A DNA stretch of 64,000 nucleotides from the NCBI RefSeq assembly GCF_018139145.2, contig NC_059487.1:2315792-2379791 (forward strand), written 5' to 3'. Below, one piece after another: positions 1 to 13,119 of the stretch (position 1 is its first letter; each line of letters begins with the position of its first letter). The notes under the pieces were generated by a model. The model saw only the letters and a program-made list of their open reading frames with translations. It had not been told where the DNA came from and did not search any database. The stretch comes from Gymnogyps californianus (Eukaryota; Chordata; Aves; Accipitriformes; Cathartidae). A program made the translations under genes and the position numbers.

Positions 1-1404
1 TATGACTTTAATAAACCAACATATTTTTTCCAGAAGAAGCCCTGCAACAGCATCTTGACCTTGTTCCTTCTCCTTGCCTCACACAGGGAGCATTTTCAGA
101 ATTCCCTGTTTATACCTGCTGATAACATGTCATAACTAATGAACAAACCTTTTGTGGAAACTGCTAGGCAGACAACAGTGTTTATAAAGAGAAATTTCAA
201 TATATACTAAATCACTCAAGATGAAATAGTTAGTACACCAAATAAAGGAAATGTATTTTATTGTTGTCTCATTATAAATGCTTAATCGCTTCCAGCAAAG
301 TACTGTATATGCAGATATAAATATTAGATACCTATTTAAAAAGCCTTACGGGAAAATGGACAAACCTGCAAATTAAATATATGCTGTAAATTCCATGGTA
401 GTTCAACAGAGGTTGCCAGAGCAGTCACTGTACACTAATATTTATTGAAGATGATGCCTTTCTGTTATAGATAGTGAACTTAGCGAACTGACCTCAATTT
501 CTCTTTGTGATGCTGGTCAAGTCTTTTTGAAAGAAACACAAAATTGTATTGATTATGCAAAACGTTCATAAAGCATTTTTTTATGAGGGAGAACTGGATG
601 CGCTAAAACAACAGGCTGCTGGGGTTTAGTTGAAAACTGAAGCGTGAGGAAGGACGAGGGAATGGTTTAGAGCCATCCCAGCTCCAAACAATCAGCAGCA
701 TGTCTCTCGGGAGCTGTAGTTCAGGTCTCCCGTGTCCTCCTTCTCTCTGCAGGTCAATGTTCTCAAGTAGCTGGTGTCCACCAGTGGCTGACCTAGGGCA
801 GGGTCTCTCCTGATGTGCTGTGACATTAACATGGCAAATGGCCTACACTGGACTGTGGGAATGGCTGTCCTCCGTAGTGGAGCAGCGCAGCAAAGTGCAC
901 GGATGGTACCTCCCTCCCATGAGTTACCACGGTGGCATTCAAGAAGTGAAAATTTTATTTTCAAGAAAGAGCTTCTGTTTTTTTTTTCCTCTGGAAAACA
1001 GACCGTCCATGAAAGCGTATGTGGGCCCCACAGCACAAGTGCCCAGGAACAAGAAGTGCCAGTCCAAGTGTCTTGGTCTGGAGGGAAGAGGTCTGTACTT
1101 TGGCTTTGCTATCCCCATTGAAGGGACTTCCATCAGGGGCTGGGTAGCACAGAAATACTTGCTGATGTATGTGTAAATGGGGTAATGGAAAGACCTGTCT
1201 CCTGGAATGACATACCTGCAATGTGCTGGTTTGGTGGCTGCGGCAAGCCTATCCCTGACTGGTTTATAGTAGTTGTGCCTGTAGTCTGTATGCTGCTTCA
1301 CTTCAGTCAGGACCTAATTTTCGTGGGGAACTGGAGCAGATTTCCTCCAACATTCCTCAAGGTAAACACTAAGCTCAGGAGATCTTCTTAATAACTTCTA
1401 GTTA
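1..1404. other. Noncoding unique sequence, no gene recognised
   Basis: AT-rich unique sequence. From about 690 to 1300 several short open frames overlap on both strands, none with a recognisable domain, so I treat them as chance. A weak exon-like stretch lies at 1305-1360: a pyrimidine-leaning acceptor ending TTCAG, a body open in one frame, then the donor CAAG|GTAAAC. It is too weak to call as an exon. Confidence 0.6.
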
Positions 1405-1525
1405 CCAGCAGGGAAACTGAGGCATGCAGAAGTGGCATGAGTTGCTCAGGGGTATTCAATGACATAAACATAGCTCCCACATGCTGAGTATCCCCCTAAT
1501 CAGCGCTCCATTTCTCCTGTACACA
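1405..1525 (-). repeat. MIR-like (CORE-SINE) relic, inverted
   Basis: The stretch opens with GGGAAACTGAGGCA and continues with a degraded 'TTGCTCAGGGGTA' section, in the order expected of the reverse complement of a MIR-type tRNA-derived SINE. The match was made by eye from the remembered consensus and is strongly diverged, as expected for an amniote-age element in a bird. A chance match to the short GGGAAACTGAGGCA core is possible. Confidence 0.4.
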
Positions 1526-4500
1526 GTGTTTAGCAAATAGCTGGAGCATGCTTGCAACCTATTAGCTGTTACAGCACACTAATGAACAGTGCTTAAGGAC
1601 TAAGTAATGAAGCAACTTGGTACCTAATGTATATCTGTATTCTGATTTTTGGAGGGGAATTCGATGGCCAGACTGTCAGTACAGCCAGTTGAAGTCTATC
1701 TGATACACCCCCCCCCCTCACCCCCATATGCCTCATGCCCTTTAATGAAGAGAACACTTACAAGGTTAATTTCAGTGCTGTTAAAGCGATGGCTCTTCTC
1801 CTGAAGCTAATGCAAGGCAGAACATTGCATTTTTTAAATTTTTTTTTTTTTTAAAAGCCCAGAAGGAGGAAAACAAGTGTAGATAAACAAATACATTAGG
1901 CCTAGGCAGTGCTTGTCATTTGTCTTGGTGAGCCCTGTGATGTCTGATGTTTCACAGGTCCTGGAGATAATGTGACTCTATAAAACCTTTGGCTTGTTAA
2001 AGAGGGGCCATACCACAGGATAGTAGAAACACTGAAGCTTGTCAAGCCTGGTTTTTCTGTGAGTCTCCACGCTGTTCTGCCCCCACTCAGTGTCCCTTGC
2101 AGTCTCATCCTCCTGGCACCTCCAGCTCTGTCCTTCATCCTGTAGCTCTTAGCAAACCAAGAGGCTGCACGTTGCTTCTGAGCGAGGTTTTGCTGCTCAA
2201 CTGGTGAAATAAAAAGGGTAACAAGGAGTTCAAGCTTTTTTTCTGGTGCGTACTAGTTTAGGTCTCTTTCCTCAGTCCTGCTTGTGATTTTCAGGAGACT
2301 GAAGAGATAATTACATACCTACAAAACATCTACTCCTTTGTCAAACTTAGTTAAAATTTAGCCAACCGTTTCGAAAAATCTTTGGGAAATGGGGCTGGGA
2401 GGACCAACATAGGCAGCATAGCTACATAGATCCGGTTTCTGTAGGAAACTAGGCTAAAAACGTCTCAGAAAAGGCTCTAACAGTTCATCAGTGCAAGGTC
2501 TGCGCTGATGGACAGTGATTAACCTTTCTTAAAGACATCTGAAGAGGATTTCACTGTGTACTTTGGCAAAAGCTGAGCTGACAAAGTCTCTCTTGGTGGA
2601 GTGTCATAGATTTAGGGACATACTATTGACACTGGCGTGTTGTCTTTCTATTCCCATCTCCCAATCTATAGTTCCGCCTCTGATTCACATGCTGCCAAGG
2701 CAGCTTTTTAAACATTAGATGTCAAGTTGTACACATAAAACATTTTTTTGGAGTAGGCAGGTTTTAAGTAAAAGCTGTGCTGAGTGCTCTTCTTCACTTG
2801 ACTGCTAGATGAAGTGTTCAGAACAAAATTGGAAAGTAGCTTTAAAAATTACAGAATTCCAAGTCCCTTTTTAAGGATAAAGTGGAAAGTGTTTCATTGG
2901 TTACTCCAGGGAAAAATGAAAAACTACCATGAGATCATTCCCAATCATGAAGGATGAAGAAATCTGTGAAATTCTGGTTGTAAATCTCAAGATGGTACTA
3001 AAACCGCCTTTGAACTAAGTGGGAAGAGTCCCAGGCTTTGCCTGAAAGGAAGCAGGATTCAGGTTGTTGGCTTTTTCCTTCTTGATCCAGGAGAATTGTG
3101 ACTCTTGCTGGAAAACTGTGTGAGTTGACAAGTGCAGCATAGTAAGAGCTGTGCTAAAGGTTAATACAGAAGGGTTAAGCTTTCTGTGCTTGGACTCAAG
3201 CCTGGAAATTGCCTCTTAGCTATATGGATCATTACCAAAGGGAGGTACATTACGGAGGTCTTCATGATTCTGTGGCATAAAAAGATAAGCAAGTTCTGAT
3301 AAGATTTTCTCTGCTCTCCAGTGCAGAGGTTTCTTTGCAAAGTTGCTCTCAGATGGTGTAACAGCAGGCAAAACAAGATTAAAATAAAAGACAAAATTTA
3401 ATTAAAAAAAAAAAAAGCACATGGTGAGCTTTGTGAGTAATTCTAGTAAGCAGAATACCATACCACATGATCATACTGGATACAGTCCTTTTCAATAGCA
3501 CTGATTAAGAATCTCATGTCAGATTTCTGTGATTACAGCATACCCCACAAGCCAGCACTCACATAAGGTTGCCGTTGAGTACACACCTAGACTGTGCCCA
3601 AGGATGTGCAAACCTCCTGTGTCCGTCAGCTCCGGGATTGCTGAAAGAACTCGAGGCCTTCCAAAATAAAAAGGTTTTATCTTCGGAAAAGTGGGTCTGA
3701 AAAAGAGCACATCTGAGAATACAAATCTGGGATAACGGAAGGTGATTGACAGTTCATGCAGTATGTTATGAAGAGGGGATCTCCATCACTTTTTTCCACA
3801 GAAGTCTCCTCTGCTTTTTGCTGTGTGCTGGCCTTGGCAGGAGGCAGGATCCCAACCTTGGATAGGCATCGGACAGGAATCTGGTGTAGGGAACACTTGC
3901 CCTGTTTCTGTCTCACCTGTTTGTAGTTCTGAGAATGCAACTATAATTGGGAGGATATATTTTTAATTGTGTTTTTGTGAAGCCCTTTGAGATGAGCAAA
4001 TTAACTTTGATCGCCAGCTGCTAAATGAAAGGCTTTTGCCTGGGTCAGGTGGAAAAAGTTCCCTTGATGAAGGGATGAAGAAAAACACAGGGGTGAAGGG
4101 GCTAGTAATACTTCCACCATCAAAAGGGTAGAAACACAATAAATCCTCAACACAAGCTAAGGGTAAGGAGAGCTTTCTGAACATTGGGGTGGGGGGGACT
4201 GGCTCACCGTGTGAGACCAAACCTCAGTGCAAAAGCTGAAATGATAATTGCAAAAACAATTACTGTTGATAATTGTTTGAGTATAAGCTGTATTTTTGCT
4301 TTTACTATGAGACAATGCAAAGTAATGGCAAAACTTCTTTATTATGGACAGGTAGATTGTCCTTTCCTGGCACTCTCTGGATGGTAGTTAATACTTTTAT
4401 CCTCACCTACCTGGCCTGCCTGAGGACAGATGGGCTGCTTGTTTACCTGTGTGATCAGCTCCTCCGCCTCCTTGGTTGCTTTAGTTCTTTTTCATCTTTC

Positions 4501-7500
4501 TCGTATCAGTGCCCATAAATTGGTCAGGCAAAGTGCGTGTGTTGATGTCACTGGTGTTTTAATTAATGCCCCTGGTTGCTAGAAGATATATGGAACTGAG
4601 GCGAATGTGTTGGCTCATGCCAAATATGCAGCTCGGTTTAAGGAGTACTTAGAGGACGGGTGTGTGTTTGCGTTGAGATCTCAAAATGGATGGATGGTAG
4701 ATCAAGACATGAAATAGGATGTGGAAAGTGAGTTCTTTTTCTGAGCTACTTGAGATGTTACAATTTGGATGGGCAATCTTGCAAGAGCTGGAGATTTTTA
4801 AGGACTTCTAGAGTATTTCAAGAAGTGGCCCCTTAAGAACTATTTCATTTTTCAGCATGCCTGGATGTGAGCAAAGCCCTGTTCTCACTAGCATGCTACC
4901 ATTGTCTTTCCAAGCAGAATTAAATCAGATAAGATTCTCATATGAAATGGAAATGTATACAAGGGAAATAGTCATCAGATAGTGGTCATGGAGGAATTTT
5001 TAAAGAGATCAGATGAAATCTGGCTTTAATAAAGTTTTCTTTAGCCTTGGTTTTACTTGACCAAGACTGAGAGCTTCTTTCTACCCACCTTAGTATCAAA
5101 TAATCGTTTTTTCCAAGAAAATGCTTCTAATTAGCAAAAAAGGGTGTTTCATGGTGGGAGATAGTCTCATGTGTAGACTGCGTATTAGCTACACAGATAA
5201 AAATATTTTAAGGCTAAGAATATTTTGTTGTAGTTGAGAAATGCCTGCTTAGTGATTTCACTTAGTATACTACTATATAGCAATTTCTGTGAAATAGCAG
5301 TAAAGGCATGTTTGTGAAAGACTTGGCTCCTATTCAGATCTGCAAATGAGCATATGAGATCAGTGGAGCAAGAGATGTTATTTCTCCCAGCTTGGTGTGC
5401 TCACCCCTGCTACCAGGTATGTTGTTCAGTTCACATCCGTTTAATTAAGGTACTTATGTTATACTAGGGGAAAGGGAAATTGTTTGCAGGACAGAAAGAA
5501 TTGATTAAGAACAAGAAAATCAAGTTACCAAGTAAGATGAGCTAAATCAAAAGCTTTTATTGAAGCCTCTGTACATTAGGATTGGGGATATTAATGAACT
5601 CGAATCTTAACCATCTCCTGGCTTTGTATTTGCAGAAGCTAATGAGGTTTTAATATAACAGCTAGAAAGGGCAGGCACTTGGGGTCACATTATAGGTGAA
5701 CTGATTCCAACTGGGGCACATGGATCTTATTTGAAAAACTTGAATTCAGTGTTACAGGCATTGATCGCCCTGGGAGGAGTCCTCAGTTATCACATAGGTG
5801 TCTTGTCTGGGTTGATTGCTGTAGTGATCTGCTCAGCAAGGACAAAGGACATTAGCATGGACATGTGCCTTAGAAACACCAGACAAATAACTCAGTGTGC
5901 CATTCTTCTGGAGAAGCATCTCAGCATTTAAGCTTTGCTTGTAGTAAACCTTGAACCAATTAAGCTAACATCAGGTTTTTAATTGCCTTGGTTAAGCTGG
6001 TGCAGACCTCAGTGTGCATACTCATAAATCAATTTAAATGCAAGTTGTACCATCTTAGTGAAATTTGCATTAAAGCAGCACAATTCTTGTGTCCTGTCCG
6101 TCCCCCGTCCCCCCGAAAAAAGCACTTTACAAGACTTCCTTTTAAGAATCAAGAGGAAACAGTTCTCAGTGACCCTTTGCAGATTCCCTGGGATGTGGCA
6201 CATTGCTCCAGCACTGGCCATTTTGTTGTGCTGTAGCTGCTGATGCAGCTACTGAATGTGGAATCATGAGCAGAGGTGTGTCTTGTAGGGAAGGGGAGCT
6301 GTGCAGCAGTGGGAGCTGGAAGGGAAAACCCAAGCACTGGGCTAGGCAAAGGGCAGCACTGCTGCTGAGCCCTAGAGGAGCAGAGAGATGAGCCCTGGAT
6401 GCTTGGGGCAACCTCACAGAGCGGAGCTGTTTGCAGCAGTTGGTGGGGGGTCCTGCCTGCACCCCTCTGCTTCCAGCTCAAGCTTCCTCAGCAGAGAAAC
6501 AGGAGCTGCTGCTGCAGGTCTCCTGTTGGTCAGTGCCCCAAATCATCCCACTGTGTCCCACCTTGTCTTAACACACCACAAGCTACGATAAGGTGTTAAT
6601 CCCTTCTTCTCAGGTGTGACCATGTCAGCTTCGCTGTGGGCAGAGCCAGCTGCGGATTATCTTTCTTCCCCAAATCCTAGTGCTTTCACCTCAAGTCTCT
6701 TGTAAGTCCAGCTTTGATTCAGTGATTTTATCCTCATGAGATTTTCTGGATGGAAAGGGGGAAAACAAGCCTTTCTTCTCTCTGCCACGCTCCATTAACT
6801 TAAACCTCCCTGCATGGAGTTTCCCTCTCAGTCCCCTAAGCCCATCTACTCTGCAGACTGCGAGACTTCTTATGGCTCCTTGGGGAGAGAAACAAATGCT
6901 TCAAAATTCAGAACAAAGCTGTGATCAGTGCTGGAAAGAAGGAAAAAAAGGACACTTGTTTGCTCCTGCTCCCACCTGTGGACACTCCACGTGGCCAACC
7001 AATGCAATGGGTATGCTGGGTGAAACAGCCTACCCCAAAACCCTTGGTTCTCCCTGTTACTCCAGTTTTTGTTTTTCTTTGGTTTTCAGGATTTTGTTCT
7101 TAATCAGCCAAAGCAGTATGGGAAGAATAAACACAGCCACAAGAAATTATTAAACCTTTAAACCGTGATTTGCAGTGCCATACTGCTTTCACTGCTTTCT
7201 CCTCTGCCTGTGTCCAAGAGCCTGACAGACCCTGGGGCGCAGCACTGCTGGAAGCTGGCAGGTGCAGGGAGAAGACAAGAGCAAGAGGAGCAGGCGAAAG
7301 GCATCATTGCACACGCTGCTGGCTCATACAGGAAAGAAGTATGAGGAGAGGAAATTTTCTCCTGAAAAGCTATTGAAATTTCTTAGGGCAAGATTCTGTG
7401 TAAGTAACTGCTCAGCAGCGAGGAATCCTAGTGTCTTACAGCACTGCAGTTTATTATTTTACAGGTATATTATTTGTCAAGAGCTTTTTCTTGTCTCTAT

Positions 7501-7999
7501 TAATCCTAGTTACATAAATAATCGCTGTGGAAAAGGACATTGAGTAAACAGCAATCCTGCATTCACTGAGGTCTCTAGGGCTGGAGTTCCTACAGCTGTG
7601 AAGTAGCTGCAGTGTCTCCTTAGGTCTTGTGATGCTCAACTGTGGGATCGGATAATGATCATGTAATAATGCACGTAAGCCTCTCATACCTGGCTATGAT
7701 GGTATGAAAAATTGTATCCATCTGTGCTAGAGAGGACATCCTGGGTTTGTGTAGCTAACATATGAAGCACAAATGAATCACCATGAATGAACCGAGCTGT
7801 TTTAAGAGTCCATGTGTGAGCTAAGGGTACACATGAACGGTTGTAGTAGCACCGTCTAGGCACCATTACTTGTAACTTGCTTGTGTAAATGATCCTAGAG
7901 CAAGCTTCCTTGAAACACCCATGCTAGAAAGGACAGACAGGATAATGAAAGTAAATTTAGTTCTGCATGTCAGATGCTTTGATTAAGAGACACTGCCTT
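1526..7999. other. Noncoding unique sequence, no gene recognised
   Basis: No coding exon, RNA gene or recognisable transposon was found. Small landmarks are a C-rich run at about 1708-1725, a run of 14 T at 1839-1852, a run of 13 A at 3404-3416 and a G-rich run at about 4186-4197. Around 6240-6560 base composition rises in G+C and short open frames overlap on both strands, none recognisable. AG|GT junctions after a pyrimidine tract occur near 6612 and 7464, but their donor halves are weak. Confidence 0.55.
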
Positions 8000-10445
8000 G
8001 AGGACTGATTTGGGTTTTGGAACATACTGAGTATCCTGGAGGTGGTAGATGAGATGTTACAGGATTTGTCAGATTTTCTCAATTGGATTTTGGGTGGGAG
8101 CTGGTGAGTAAGGATGCACTGGAGGAGGGTGCCAGCCTCATCAGTTGTATTAGCCAGCAGAAGCTGGAATGGATAGATAGAAAAGAAACCTCAGATAGAA
8201 AATGCAGAGGATTAAGGATTAATTTATTACTGCCTTCTGACTGAGTTTTAAAATTCTCTGAGATGTCACTTCATTCTCCACCCATACTTTCCCTTCTGAG
8301 TCTTCCACCAGATATTTTCAGACAGTTTTTTTAAGGTTGGGGCTGGGGCTGTACCTGCACTTAGTGAAGCGGTAAATCTCCATTCATGTGAGGACAGCAA
8401 ATGTTTGTCAGAGCTAGGTTGGAGCTTGACTTGTGCTGGTCCAGAAGGAAAGGAAGAAGAAGCATCTTAAAGAAAACTAAGTCTTTGAATTGCAGGAGGT
8501 CCTTCTTGTATACACAAAACCTGTGCGAGAAGCCTGCAGATGGAAGTGGACACTGTTGTGCAGAGTTGTAACGTAGGGACTTTATCACAAAGCCATCAAG
8601 CAAGTGTCTTTTATATTGATATCATATCTGCATATTTTTTCTTTCCTTCTCCCCCCTTTTTCTTAATTGGATGTCAGCCACATGGCAAGGTTATTCTGTT
8701 AGACAAGCTGGGAAATGACAATGACAGGATTATAATTAAGTGCCAGGACATGCAGCCAACACAATTACCATGCTGTTATTACACTGGATGATGTGCTAAA
8801 GAAGCTCATAAAAATGCTGTAGAGAATATAAATCATGGGACATGTATACAGTTGGATAAGAAAATGTTTCCTCCTTTGCTAATGCTCAACCAGTGCTAGA
8901 TAACTCCAATGAAAGAGATGTTCTTGCACTGACAGCTTTCCTACTTTCAAATGACTCTAATAGCAAGCAGTGCTTTTTTTTTTTTTTTCAGCTTCATGCA
9001 TGGTCCTGCAAATCTTAGCAATTTTTAAGCTAGTATTTTCCCTCTGTTTTCAGCCATTGCTTTCCTTTGTACCTGCACTGTTGTCGTGTTTGGCCAAATC
9101 TTACCAATTGTCAGGCTTCTCTTGGCTTTGTGCAGGCATCTGTCACTGCTGGCAATACTATCCTATCCTGCTGATTTTCTTGGTTGTCTTCTTGATAAAA
9201 TAGTTAAACCAAAGCAAGTCTGAACCTTCTCACTGAAGGCAGAAGACCCAGGGAATTCCTGTGACAGATACCAATTACACAAAACACTGATTAATAACGT
9301 GTGCCTGCAAGCACTGTTTTTAGTCTTTTATTCTTCAGATGAATGGTGAATTTGAGGTTCGTGCTTGTCAACATCTACCTTGAGTCAAAAAATTTTGACA
9401 TTCAGTTCAAAAGGGAAGCTGATCTGTTAGTCAGATCCTTGCCCTTGCAGACCTTGGGTCTGGAGTGGAACTTCTCTAAAAAAGCAAACTCCCCAAAGCA
9501 GGGCTGGTCAGGAGGAGCTCTGTTTTCTATAACCGAAGGCAGTTCTGCCAAAATTGTAATGCTTCGCCACATATTGCTGTTTTGATAATATGTTTGTTTC
9601 AGATCATCTTCTCCTTAGAAAGCTACCATTCTGATATCTTCAGAAAAATGACAAAAACCTTTTTCATCTTTTAATTGGCATGGCTTTCTGCTGTACTGCA
9701 CAAAGTTACAATTTCAAATGGTCAAATTTTATCAGTTTGAAAAACCCAGCACTTTGAAATGAAGTGCAAAAGAAGTTAAATTTTCTCCACTGTCTGTTTT
9801 GATTTTTGATCCAAACATTCTCATAATTTGAATGATTTGAGGATATTTAGAGCTTTGAATTCTAGACTAATGTGTTAAATTTGCAGCCCTTGAAGGGCTC
9901 ATGGTATCTCAGATCTGCTCCCAGCACCTCCAATACCTTAATTCCTCTTTCAAGGCTAATCAAGGACAGCTTCAGCCTGAATGAATAAATGTCCAAACCA
10001 CAGACTCGTTCCCTAACTCTGCAAAACACCCTATGCTCCTCCTGAGCGACATTGCAGGATCAGGCCCCGAGGCCTTCTGGCTGGACTTTCATCTCATTAA
10101 ACTGAAATAAAAGCAAAGAAAGGGGGTTTCTGCCAAGCCTATATTGGTACAAATTTTGAAATATGGAGCTCGTGAACTTGATTTACTGTCCCAGTAGTTG
10201 GTAATTAGCATGGCTATTTGTAAATGTTGTGCTGCCTAATCTCCACTCCTGGGAGTTTCATCAGTTTAATCTCGCCCAGACATTAGCAGTTCCTCTTGCT
10301 CTGAAGTTACTGGACGCGTGTTTTGGGAGCACGGTCTGAGCCGGCTCGCAGAGGCAGGGTGGCTTGCGGGACTTGAGCAAAATCTCCAAGCCCCCGTCTG
10401 TGGTGGCCTCAGGGATGCAGCGCTGTTTCTCTGCAAGCTGCCATC
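8000..10445. other. Noncoding sequence with a T tract and possible old repeat debris
   Basis: There is a run of 15 T at 8974-8988. The stretch from about 9600 to 9850 is rich in TTTCAAA/TTTGAAA words, which recalls old dispersed repeats of sauropsids, but I cannot name a family. Near 10050 a short GCAGGATCAGGCCC word matches a motif I associate with an ancient amniote repeat; this is too short to annotate separately. No gene recognised. Confidence 0.45.
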
Positions 10446-10523
10446 GTGATAAGGGGTTGCCAAAAGGTATTGGTAGGTCCCTTTGTGATAAAGGGTTTGC
10501 CAAAGGCCACTGGTAAGGCCGTA
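10446..10523. repeat. Tandem duplication, two 39-bp copies
   Basis: Two adjacent copies begin with GTGATAA at 10446 and 10485. They share GTGATAA-GGG-TT-GCCAAA-GG followed by a TGGTA block, with scattered substitutions and small shifts. The period is 39 bp. No further copy is obvious on either side, so this looks like a single local duplication and not a minisatellite array. Confidence 0.6.
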
Positions 10524-12142
10524 TTGTCTCCGGCTGGATTTCTCTTTCTGTAAATTCTTACCACATTCAGTCATACGTAATGGAAAGAACTGCAGAGATG
10601 ACAGGGCTTTATTATTACTTATTATTATTTTAAACTTACTCTTTTATAAAAGGCAGGACAAGAGGCTGCTGCCTGACATTTCAGTCAATTCCTTTATTTC
10701 ATATTTTAAAACATAATGAGGAGCCTGATGTACTGACTGGCAGCTGCAGGCAAGCATCTTACTCATCAAAAGATTTAAACGTAAGAGGAGTTCCTCATTC
10801 AGCACTGATCTCCTGCTGGGACACAGGAGTCTATAAGGAACCAAATACATCTGTACGTGCTGGGAAGGATTTGCAGGTCTCTTCCGTAGGTGCAGGGATT
10901 CAGGCATGAAGGGAGAGCACTGGGGTCACTCATGTAAAAGTGGCTTCATCAGTACCATGGCTGGCTGATGTGTGCGAGTGCGTTGGCATGGGGTAGTCGC
11001 TGCATATGTAAGTGCTCTGATGGGCTATAAGGGCTGTGGAACAATTGTGGATTCAGGGCTCTCTATGTCTGTGCTGCTGCCCGATGGATGGACTCAGAAG
11101 CTTGTGCCTACATGCCAAAATCAGAAAAGACTGTCCTCATGTAGTGATCGTGGGGTCCCTTCTGCTTCTGCCTCCACTGCTGCTATGATCCAAGTGCCCA
11201 CAGCAACAACCATATAGCCATGGTTGGTTTTTTTTTTTAAAATTTCTATACTGCCCTCCATACGTGGAAGGGAATGGATGGGACAGAGACGCCAGGGATT
11301 TTGTGAGCACAATGCTGCTTGGCTACAGCTAGAGATGTAGGAAGCCGGCAAACACTGCCTGCAAACTCCTCTGCCCACACGCAGCCGCCAAGGTGGCCCC
11401 TCTGCACTTATCGCTCAGCAGCTGCTATCTTTGGATCTCGGTAACTTTGCTACCCTGCGGCTGCCTCTTATTCCCAGCACTACTCCTCTTGCAGGGGCCT
11501 GTTTCTGCTGATCCTGTTCTTTCTGTTCCTGGTATATTTTTGTCATTGACTGGCTGAGTGGGCGAGTTACGCTGTTTGTTGCATTAGCACTATCTGTAAC
11601 ATGCTCGCACAGGAGGGGAGTGGGAAGCTGCCAGGCTGAGCTGCTCGGTGGTGCAGGGACTCCTGTGGACTTGCCTTGAGCAATGCTCTCTCTCCGTGGC
11701 TTTCTCAGCTCCTGAAACAAACAGATTAGCATCCGGTCTTCCCTTCTGTGCTGGAGCAAGAATAGTTGAGTTACATTTCTGGAGTGACTTCGGTGAAAGG
11801 GAAAACTATTAATTGACACTATAGCTGGCAAACATTGCCCAGCAATGCAGTTTACTGCAGCCATGCTGCAGGAGTACTGGAGATCAAAATATACCTGGGT
11901 CTACATGATGTATTCCAAAGGATATATGTGAAATACAGCCTTTGTAGGAGTGTCATTGTCCCTGTTCATCTCTTTACAGAACTTGTTCTTCTTTTTTAAT
12001 GTCCCATCCCTTGGAAATGTGATTAAGTATGAATTCCAGCTTTTTCTCTTGATTTCTCTTCCCTCCAAGTGACTTGCTAGTCGTCTTGGTTGCGTTTTGG
12101 TTTGAGATTTGAACTTGCAAATTCTATATTACTCCTTTCTCT
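10524..12142. other. Noncoding unique sequence, no gene recognised
   Basis: A short (ATT)n-like stretch lies at about 10608-10632 and a run of T followed by A near 11229-11242. The minus-strand open frame at 11415-11864 (149 codons) has no recognisable domain and no splice or promoter context, so I do not call it a gene. Confidence 0.5.
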
Positions 12143-12163
12143 CCCCCCCCCCCCCCCCCCCCC
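12143..12163 (+). repeat. Poly-C tract, 21 C
   Basis: An uninterrupted run of 21 C residues preceded by a TC-rich lead-in (TTTCTCT). Runs this long are uncommon in vertebrate DNA, are unstable in replication and sequencing, and can form i-motif or G-quadruplex structures. The exact length in this assembly should be treated as uncertain. Confidence 0.9.
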
Positions 12164-13052
12164 GCAACTTTTTTATGATTTCTGGACGCTGAGGGTAGGC
12201 AGATGCTACGCAGGATACTTTCCCTTGGCTGGGTGCTCATATATATCCTCAATTAGCCCATGTGGCAACGTAGACTGCTGCTCTAAGATGATGCTTCTTG
12301 GTCTGTGAGCATCAGGTGCTCAGCTAACCCTTCTGCCTGCTGTGTATGGCACACAGCAAGGAACAAAGTGAGCAGTGATGAAAGCAAGAAAGATCATTCA
12401 GTTTTATTCAAACAGCCTATTTGAAAGCTTGCCTTAAATATTTTCTGTTGGGGTAAAGGTGGGAGATGTCTGGAGGTGAGTAGCTGGGACCTGGCATACA
12501 TGGCAGCTGACCTTATTTTCAACATGTCACTGACCCTGGAAACTTTAAGCATGAAAGACAAGGGATCTCGTAAAGACTTGCAGTGTCTGAGGAGCAGAGT
12601 CTGCCTTAGAAAGGTTCAGAGAGATTTTCTCCCTTCACATCTCCTGCCATCGGCTGAGTCTGAAAACGTCTGTGTTGCTCTAATTGTCAGGTCAACTAAT
12701 ACAGAAATAATAGCAAGACAAGAGGCGTCAGTGGGATTCAGTGCTTGTGTTTGCCAACCAAAAGGAACTCAGGGTGTCAAACTTCAGAGCTGAGTTGTTT
12801 TAGAGAGGAAGAAACAGCAGAGTAAGATGGAGAGCTGATCCTCAGTGTGGCTTGAGTTTTATGTCCATGCCACTGCTCTGGTTTCAGTGTTGAATCGGAA
12901 AACCATGGTTGAGATTTGGGCCTTTTTCTTCTCTCTTTCTTTCCTCCGCAAAGATTCAGAAAGACAGCACCAAATGTACCTCATTAACTACACTAATGGC
13001 TGCAAAACTGAATTCAGGGGAGTGAAAGATCAGCAGAAGAAACTCCCTTGAA
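12164..13052. other. Noncoding unique sequence, no gene recognised
   Basis: Short unrelated open frames only. No repeat family or RNA gene recognised. Confidence 0.5.
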
Positions 13053-13119
13053 ACACAGGGGGCTGCCCCTGTGTGCCCTCTGGGATTCCTGCTGCTCAGA
13101 GGGCAGTGGGGGACCCCCC
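13053..13119. repeat. Cluster of three adjacent short inverted repeats
   Basis: First hairpin: ACACAGGGG (13053-13061) and CCCCTGTGT (13066-13074) with a 4-nt loop. Second: GCCCTCTG (13075-13082) and CAGAGGGC (13097-13104) with a 14-nt loop; it begins at the base after the first ends. Third: a run of G (13108-13112) one base from a run of C (13114-13119). The arms are perfect. Function is unknown; a G+C-rich noncoding stretch can give such structures by chance. Confidence 0.6.

Noticed and set aside
9600..9850. TTTCAAA/TTTGAAA-rich stretch as a named ancient repeat
   Set aside because: Word content alone is not enough; no ordered match to a consensus I could recall.
11415..11864. 149-codon minus-strand open frame
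   Set aside because: No recognisable domain, no splice or promoter context, and length within what chance gives in G+C-richer noncoding DNA.
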